A DNA stretch of 10,944 nucleotides, from positions 1 through 10,944 of the forward strand of contig CANDJX010000051.1 in NCBI GenBank assembly GCA_947385185.1. Reading direction: 5' to 3'. Source of the stretch: an uncultured Clostridia bacterium (GTDB lineage: Bacteria; Bacillota; Clostridia; Christensenellales; Pumilibacteraceae). The notes beneath the pieces were generated by a model. That model ran no database searches. It saw nothing but the letters and a program-made list of their open reading frames with translations, and was not told where the DNA came from. Every line of letters starts with the position of its first letter. The first letter of the stretch is position 1. This document shows, piece after piece, positions 6,965 through 10,944 of this stretch. A program made the translations under genes and the position numbers.

Positions 6965-7969
6965 ATGGAAGATACAAGAAAAAAAATCGTATATTCGGCG
7001 CTTAAGCCGACGGGCGATCTTCAGCTCGGCAATTATATAGGCGCGTTGAAAAACATGGTTTCGATGCAGGAGGAATACGACTGCATTTATACCGTCGCCG
7101 ATATGCATTCTCTGACGGTTGATACCGTACCCGCCGATCTTCGCAGGCGAAGCTATGACTTTATGGCGCTTTTTCTCGCAATCGGGCTCGACCCGGAAAA
7201 AAGCGTGCTTTTCGTGCAATCGCACGTGCCGGCGCACGCCGAGCTCACCTGGATACTCAATTGCAACACCATGATGGGCGAAGCAAATCGTATGACGCAG
7301 TTCAAAGATAAGAGCAGGAAAGCGGGCAAATCGGGAATAAACGTCGGATTGTTCGACTATCCCGTGCTGATGGCGGCGGATATTCTGCTCTATCAGGCGG
7401 ATCTCGTTCCCGTCGGGAAAGATCAGATGCAGCATATCGAACTGGCGCGGACGATTGCGGAGCGGTTCAACAACCGTTACAGCCCGACTTTCAGACTCCC
7501 CGAAGGGTACGTCGGCAATAAAAATACGTCGAAAATTTACAGCCTTACCGATCCGACGGCGAAAATGGGCAAGACGGACGACAATACGCTCGGCGTCGTT
7601 TTTCTGCTCGACGAGCCCGAAACCGTCATGCGCAAGTTTGCCCGCGCGGTGACCGATTCGGGTCACGAGATCAGAGCGGCGGCGGATAAGCCGGGAATAA
7701 CGAACCTGCTCGGCATATATTCGGCAATGACGGGCAAGACGGTCAAAGCCGCGGAAAAAGAGTTCGACGGCGCAAGTTACGCGACGTTCAAACAGGCGGT
7801 CGGGGAATCGGTGGTCGAATATCTCCGTCCCGTCCGCGAAGCGTATAAAAGATACGTGGGCGACAAAGCCGAGCTGGAACGGATTATGCGCGCGGGCGCG
7901 GAAAAAGCGGCGTATATCGCGCGTAAAACGCTGTCCAAAGTTTACAGAAAGGTCGGTTTCGTACTCTGA
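6965..7969 (+). CDS. trpS: Tryptophanyl-tRNA synthetase
   Basis: Class I aminoacyl-tRNA synthetase that charges tRNA-Trp with tryptophan at the cost of ATP; cytoplasmic and homodimeric in the family. The 334 residues are a normal bacterial length. The HIGH-type motif is at residues 21-27 (LGNYIGA, after KPTGDLQ). Further marks are TVADMHSLTV, LFDYPVLMAADILLYQAD, VPVGKDQMQHIELAR and the C-terminal helical block around GITNLLGIYSAMTG. The KMSKS loop reads KMGKT (200-204), with Gly in place of the first Ser and Thr in place of the second. The start ATG at 6965 has a poor ribosome site (CGGACT), so translation may depend on coupling from thrC, 23 bases upstream. Many clostridial trpS genes have a T-box leader; here none fits in the gap. 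Its stop overlaps the next start by one base. Confidence 0.96.
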   Translation: MEDTRKKIVYSALKPTGDLQLGNYIGALKNMVSMQEEYDCIYTVADMHSLTVDTVPADLRRRSYDFMALFLAIGLDPEKSVLFVQSHVPAHAELTWILNCNTMMGEANRMTQFKDKSRKAGKSGINVGLFDYPVLMAADILLYQADLVPVGKDQMQHIELARTIAERFNNRYSPTFRLPEGYVGNKNTSKIYSLTDPTAKMGKTDDNTLGVVFLLDEPETVMRKFARAVTDSGHEIRAAADKPGITNLLGIYSAMTGKTVKAAEKEFDGASYATFKQAVGESVVEYLRPVREAYKRYVGDKAELERIMRAGAEKAAYIARKTLSKVYRKVGFVL

Positions 7970-8931
7970 TGTTCGGATACGTTCTCCCGGACGAAAAGAC
8001 GATAACGAAGCGCGACTACGTCATGTTCCAGTCGGCGTACTGCGGTTTGTGTATGTCCACGAAGAAAAGTTGCGGGAACATAGCGCGGCTTACCACGAAT
8101 TACGATTCGACCGTGCTCGGACTTTTGCTTCTCGAAGCGACCAAACCGGACGTGGAATTCGATACGGTGCGGTGCATAGGCGATTTTCGCCGCAAACCGT
8201 GCGTGAAAGACTTCGGACTGTGGCGGACGCTCGCGGACCTGAACGTGCTGCTGTGCCATTATAAGATGTGCGACGACGTCGCGGACGGCGGGTCGAAACA
8301 TCGCATAATGCGTCACGTGCTCAAAAAACCTTACCGCCGCGCCAAAGAACGGCTTGCCGACGAAGACAGGATAATTTCGGACGGATACACGCGCCTGCGC
8401 GCGATGGAAGCGGAAAGAGTCGCGTCGGTGGACAGGGTCGCCGACTGTTTCGCGGTTTTGTTGCGCGACCTCGCGGTGAGCGCGGCGAAGCATAATTCGG
8501 ACAAAAAAGAGGCATACTATAATGCGGAAAATCCCGACGAACTTTCCCGCGAAGGGTTCGGCGAAGCGTGCTACAATATAGGAAAATTCGTTTATATCGC
8601 CGACGCGCTCGACGACGTGGAAGAGGACGTCAAAGCGAAAAGATACAATCCGTTCGTCGCCGTCTGGAACGATTTCGGCAAAGGCGGACGGGCGGCGTAT
8701 ATAGCCGCGCATGAAAAAGAACTGACGTTCATGTTTGCGTCGGTGCGCAACCGCGCCGTCGCCGGACTGAATAAAATGCGTCTGACTCATGCGGGCGATC
8801 TTCTGCGTAATATAATAGATAACGGACTGAGCCGTAAAACCGAAATGCTTTTCGGCTCGAAAAAGAAACTGCCTTCTCCGACGTTCAGGTATAACGGACG
8901 TAAAGAGGACGGCAAACAAGGAGGTCAATAA
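7969..8931 (+). CDS. DUF5685 family protein with isoprenoid-synthase-like Asp motifs
   Basis: A 320-residue protein of the DUF5685 type, frequent in Clostridia and of unknown function. Family marks are the N-terminal MFGYVLPDE, AYCGLC (C25, C28), and further cysteines C69 and C78 in RRKPC, which could bind a metal. Mostly alpha-helical. Two acidic motifs stand out: CDDVAD (101-106), a DDxxD, and LDDVEED (214-220) followed by R225 in KRYNP. They lie 114 residues apart and resemble the two Mg-binding motifs of squalene/phytoene synthases (DDxxD, then LxDVxED with a downstream Arg). This is a visual comparison and homology is unproven. The start overlaps the trpS stop (TGATG), implying translational coupling. 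The gene's last codons hold the ribosome site of the next gene. The C-terminal 30 residues are basic and Gly-rich and look disordered. It shares an operon with the J-like and membrane proteins. Confidence 0.88.
   Translation: MFGYVLPDEKTITKRDYVMFQSAYCGLCMSTKKSCGNIARLTTNYDSTVLGLLLLEATKPDVEFDTVRCIGDFRRKPCVKDFGLWRTLADLNVLLCHYKMCDDVADGGSKHRIMRHVLKKPYRRAKERLADEDRIISDGYTRLRAMEAERVASVDRVADCFAVLLRDLAVSAAKHNSDKKEAYYNAENPDELSREGFGEACYNIGKFVYIADALDDVEEDVKAKRYNPFVAVWNDFGKGGRAAYIAAHEKELTFMFASVRNRAVAGLNKMRLTHAGDLLRNIIDNGLSRKTEMLFGSKKKLPSPTFRYNGRKEDGKQGGQ
8918..8924 (+). promoter_or_regulatory. Strong ribosome binding site inside the DUF5685 gene
   Basis: AAGGAGG, a full Shine-Dalgarno match, sits 8 bases before the ATG at 8933 and within the final codons of the DUF5685 gene. 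It fixes the start of the J-like protein and suggests that protein is made at a higher rate than its partner. Confidence 0.85.
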
Positions 8932-8932
8932 G

Positions 8933-9586
8933 ATGAAAGACCCTTACGAAGTGCTCGGACTGGACAGGGACGCCGATCCCGACAGACTGCGCGCGCGTTA
9001 CGAGGCTCTCCGCGCGAGATACGGCGAACAGCGTTTTCAGGACGGCGAGCTCGGGAACGAGGGCGCGCGGCTTTTAAGCGAACTCGAGGACTGCTGGAAA
9101 GTTATAGAAAAGGATATAGCGCGACGCGAGTCGAGCAAAAAATACGGCGGCGGATGGGGAGAGATCGACAGTCTGATCCGCGCGGGGTCGTATGACGAGG
9201 CGCAGGACGTGCTCGATTCCATTACCGACCGCGACGCGAAATGGCACTATTATCAGTCGATCATTTTCTACAAGCGCGACTGGCTCAGCGAAAGCCGCAG
9301 TCAGCTTATGATCGCCGTTCAGCTCGATCCGAATAATGCGAAATATCGCGAAAGTCTGAATAAGCTCGATATGGTCATGGGCAATCCGAGCGCGCGTGCG
9401 ACCGACGTCGGCGCGGGTCAGGGTCCTTATGCCTACGACGACGATATGTATAACGAGAGGTACAGACAGCAGCAGCAATATCAGCAACAGCAGTCGATGA
9501 ACGACGCCGCCAATACCTGCGCGAACTGCGCGCTTTGCTATTGCCTGACCGAAACCTGTTGCGCGTGCGCCCGCGGGTGCAGTTGA
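8933..9586 (+). CDS. J-like protein without HPD, with TPR-like middle and Cys-rich tail
   Basis: A 217-residue protein in three parts. Residues 3-64 look like a J-domain: DPYEVLGLDRDAD, then helix II (LRARYEALRARYG) and helix III (ARLLSELEDCWKVI). The HPD tripeptide needed to stimulate DnaK is absent; EQR stands where it would be expected. Residues 74-145 contain a TPR-like pair of helices (KWHYYQSIIFYKRDW, AVQLDPNNAKYRESLNKL), suggesting a protein-protein contact. Then follows a Gly/Tyr/Asp linker, a Gln-rich stretch (Q179-182, Q184-187) and a tail with eight cysteines (C196, 199, 202, 204, 209, 210, 212, 216), fit for Zn or Fe-S binding or lipid attachment. It starts one base after the DUF5685 stop, with a strong ribosome site. 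J-like proteins with Cys-rich tails next to DUF5685 genes are, to my knowledge, a recurring arrangement in Clostridia. Function unknown; a classic co-chaperone role is unlikely without HPD. Confidence 0.87.
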   Translation: MKDPYEVLGLDRDADPDRLRARYEALRARYGEQRFQDGELGNEGARLLSELEDCWKVIEKDIARRESSKKYGGGWGEIDSLIRAGSYDEAQDVLDSITDRDAKWHYYQSIIFYKRDWLSESRSQLMIAVQLDPNNAKYRESLNKLDMVMGNPSARATDVGAGQGPYAYDDDMYNERYRQQQQYQQQQSMNDAANTCANCALCYCLTETCCACARGCS

Positions 9587-9587
9587 T

Positions 9588-10307
9588 ATGAGAAAGGATA
9601 TAGATCCGTTCTCCGACGGGCCCGACGAAAGGGACGCGACTCCGGACGCCGGAACAGCCGATAGCGGCGACGATACGGCGAACAAAAACAATGGCGGTAA
9701 CGACGGCGAAAAAGCGAAAAACGACGAAAAGCCGGATAAACCTCATCCCAAACGCAAAATACGCAATCTGACCGACGGGCGGAAACTCGCGTATTCGTCA
9801 ACGGCGGCGGCGATCTCGATCGTGATGACGGTGCTTACGTGCTATCTGCCCATAACAGTCGCGCCGCTCGTTATGATTTCGCTGTGCTATAATATCGTTA
9901 TGGAGCGTTGCGGCTTATCTTACGGGATCATGACGATCGTAACGAGCGTCGGACTCGGATTTCTGTGCTCGGCGGCGAACATAGCCGTGCTCCTTATGGT
10001 GGCTGTGGTATTCGTGCCGTATTCTCTTATCTGCGCGGCGATAAGAAAATTCGATTATTCGACGATAAAAACGGCTTGTCTGCGAATAGCGGTCGTATCG
10101 GTATTCGCCGCTCTCGACGTTTTATTCGTTTTTCTTCTCGGCGCGCTCGTCGCGGATTACGCCGACATCGCTTCGCTTATAAGCAGAATAGGCAATAACT
10201 TTGCGCTTGGATATATTTTCGTTACGCTTATCGCCGTATTGCTCTTTGTGTGTATCGACTGGCTGTTCGTGCGACTGAGCAAAACGATAGTAAAGAGATT
10301 GAAATAA
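9588..10307 (+). CDS. Multi-pass membrane protein with disordered acidic N-terminus
   Basis: A 239-residue protein, function not recognised. Residues 1-60 are disordered and rich in Asp, Asn, Gly, Lys and Pro, ending with the basic KRKIRN. From about 67 there are five to six transmembrane helices (near 67-87, 90-103, 109-127, 130-151, 161-188 and 203-228), with a basic C-terminus (SKTIVKRLK). The core, with RKLAYSSTAAAISIVMT, SYGIMTIVTSVGLG and a proline in VFVPYSLI, is reminiscent of small clostridial ECF-S-like or DUF2232-like membrane proteins, but I cannot assign it firmly. It starts one base after the stop of the J-like protein and has no clear ribosome site of its own, so coupled translation is likely. 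It ends the operon; a candidate terminator follows about 65 bases downstream. Confidence 0.82.
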   Translation: MRKDIDPFSDGPDERDATPDAGTADSGDDTANKNNGGNDGEKAKNDEKPDKPHPKRKIRNLTDGRKLAYSSTAAAISIVMTVLTCYLPITVAPLVMISLCYNIVMERCGLSYGIMTIVTSVGLGFLCSAANIAVLLMVAVVFVPYSLICAAIRKFDYSTIKTACLRIAVVSVFAALDVLFVFLLGALVADYADIASLISRIGNNFALGYIFVTLIAVLLFVCIDWLFVRLSKTIVKRLK

Positions 10308-10370
10308 AGATCCGTACGAGCTTGAGGATTTTTAATTCGAAAGGATTTTTATTTTCGCCGGGTTTATCGG

Positions 10371-10409
10371 AATAAAAGGATTGCCGCTTCGGCGTGCGGT
10401 CCTTTATTT
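10371..10409 (+). terminator. Candidate terminator of the aspC-to-membrane-protein operon
   Basis: AAAGGA (10375-10380) pairs with TCCTTT (10400-10405), and inside it CCGC (10384-10387) pairs with GCGG (10396-10399), with a 3-base bulge (TTG) on the left. The outer AAT (10371-10373) can pair with ATT (10406-10408) if A10374 is bulged. A T-rich stretch (TTTATTTATACTT) follows. The bulges make it less certain than the terminator at 1550. Confidence 0.55.
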
Positions 10410-10421
10410 ATACTTCATTAA

Positions 10422-10460
10422 AATTCTATTAAAAATGCGCGTAGGCGCGCGAATAGTATT
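10422..10460. repeat. Interrupted inverted repeat next to the promoter
   Basis: AATTCTATT (10422-10430) pairs with AATAGTATT (10452-10460) with one mismatch, and inside it GCGCG (10437-10441) pairs with CGCGC (10446-10450) around a 4-base loop. The right arm touches the -35 at 10459. It may be an operator or a stem in DNA; there is no T-run after it. Confidence 0.4.
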
Positions 10461-10488
10461 GACTTGAGCGCGGGGAAAAGAGTAAAAT
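10459..10488 (+). promoter_or_regulatory. Predicted promoter of the last gene
   Basis: TTGACT (10459-10464), an 18-base spacer and TAAAAT (10483-10488). Transcription would start near 10495, inside the first copy of the GTATACGGATA repeat, with a leader of about 52 bases. Confidence 0.6.
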
Positions 10489-10490
10489 AA

Positions 10491-10514
10491 GTATACGGAT
10501 ATAGTATACGGATA
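10491..10514. repeat. Two direct copies of GTATACGGATA, candidate operator
   Basis: GTATACGGATA occurs at 10491-10501 and 10504-10514, a 13-base period with TA between the copies. Each copy contains the palindrome GTATAC. The pair covers the predicted transcription start, the usual place for a blocking repressor. A chance duplication cannot be ruled out. Confidence 0.5.
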
Positions 10515-10546
10515 ATGATCTCTGAGGACGGATAAAAGGAGCAGGA

Positions 10547-10944
10547 ATGGCAAGAGAGCGCAAACGTTTGGCAGGCTACGACGACTACGACGACGGAACT
10601 CTTCGTAAACCGCGCAAAAAGGGAGGATTTCTCAAAAAATTCATAATCGCGCTTGGCGTGATTGTGGTTCTTTTTGCCGTTATAATCGTTGCGGGTCTGT
10701 TTATAGGCGACGGGCTTCTTAAGAGCAATTTCGGCATATCGCTGTTCGATATGTTCGGCGCGTTCGGCGATTTGGGACATTACGACAGAGATAAGATCGT
10801 TACGAACGGTTACGGCGACGACGACGTGAACGGATTTTATACCGCCGCCAACGATATGCTGTATTTCAAGTCGGGGGACGGCGAAGCCGTCATAAATTCC
10901 GAGTATGTGAAAGAGCTTGCGTCCGAAGCCGGCTCGAACGACGT
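10547..10944 (+). CDS. Single-pass membrane protein, 3' end outside the window
   Basis: The frame is open from the ATG at 10547 to the window edge, 132 residues, with AAAGGAG (10535-10541) 5 bases upstream. The first 31 residues are basic with a YDDYDD cluster, then one hydrophobic helix (about 32-54, KFIIALGVIVVLFAVIIVAGL) and an outside part starting GDGLLKSNFGISLFDMFG. There is no cleavage or lipobox signal, so it is a type II membrane anchor. The outside part has an acidic segment (YGDDDVNG) and no motif I recognise, so the function is unknown. It has its own promoter with flanking repeats and is separated from the operon before it by a terminator. Confidence 0.82.
   Translation, partial: MARERKRLAGYDDYDDGTLRKPRKKGGFLKKFIIALGVIVVLFAVIIVAGLFIGDGLLKSNFGISLFDMFGAFGDLGHYDRDKIVTNGYGDDDVNGFYTAANDMLYFKSGDGEAVINSEYVKELASEAGSND

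Larger units (their letters stand above)
10308..10546 (+). other. Gene-free stretch between the operon and the last gene
   Basis: 239 bases without a coding region on either strand that I can support. It contains a 10-base direct repeat AGGATTTTTA (10325-10334 and 10342-10351), the candidate terminator, an interrupted inverted repeat (10422-10460), a promoter and a pair of direct repeats just after it. Confidence 0.7.

Noticed and set aside
7942..8928. 328-residue open frame antisense to the DUF5685 gene
   Set aside because: It is a low-complexity Arg/His/Phe-rich shadow of a clearly recognised gene, and has no start signals.
10418..10780. 120-residue minus-strand frame over the last promoter and gene start
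   Set aside because: It crosses a good plus-strand promoter, ribosome site and gene, has no start signals, and its translation looks random.

Overview
This window looks like the end of an assembled contig from an uncultured Gram-positive anaerobe, most likely a Clostridia lineage such as a Christensenellales-like gut bacterium. The hints are the family content (YitT, DUF5685 beside a J-like protein, a two-TM small protein resembling TM2 proteins), AAGGAGG-type ribosome binding sites, sigma-A-like promoters and roughly 50-55% GC coding DNA. The assignment to a lineage is inference; no rRNA or other marker is present.

The first 46 bases are not biological. They are the end of the Illumina P5 adapter, an 8-base i5 index and the TruSeq Read 1 primer. 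They cut off an ABC exporter gene on the minus strand, whose open frame runs into adapter and gains a false DRKSVV tail. Real sequence begins at about 47.

Left part (47-3627): the truncated ABC transporter half-subunit (minus strand), then on the plus strand a 74-aa two-TM protein with a strong promoter, phased A-tracts and a clear terminator, a YitT/DUF2179 membrane protein with an inverted repeat around its -35, and an AT-rich orphan six-TM protein with a C-terminal helical tail.

Right part (3685-10409): a probable seven-gene operon with one promoter at the front and one candidate terminator at the end. Its order is aspartate aminotransferase, a 133-aa P-loop protein, threonine synthase (thrC), tryptophanyl-tRNA synthetase (trpS), a DUF5685 protein, a J-like/TPR/Cys-rich protein and a multi-pass membrane protein. 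The first half serves aspartate-family amino acid metabolism and translation. The second half (DUF5685, J-like, membrane protein) is tightly packed, with gaps of -1, 1 and 1 bases, and looks like a functional unit of unknown role. The DUF5685 protein carries two Asp-rich motifs whose sequence and spacing resemble those of squalene/phytoene synthases, the most interesting lead here.

Right edge (10410-10944): a gene-free stretch with inverted and direct repeats around a good promoter, then the 5' part of an unrecognised single-pass membrane protein that continues past the window. No tRNA, rRNA, CRISPR array, insertion sequence or T-box was seen.
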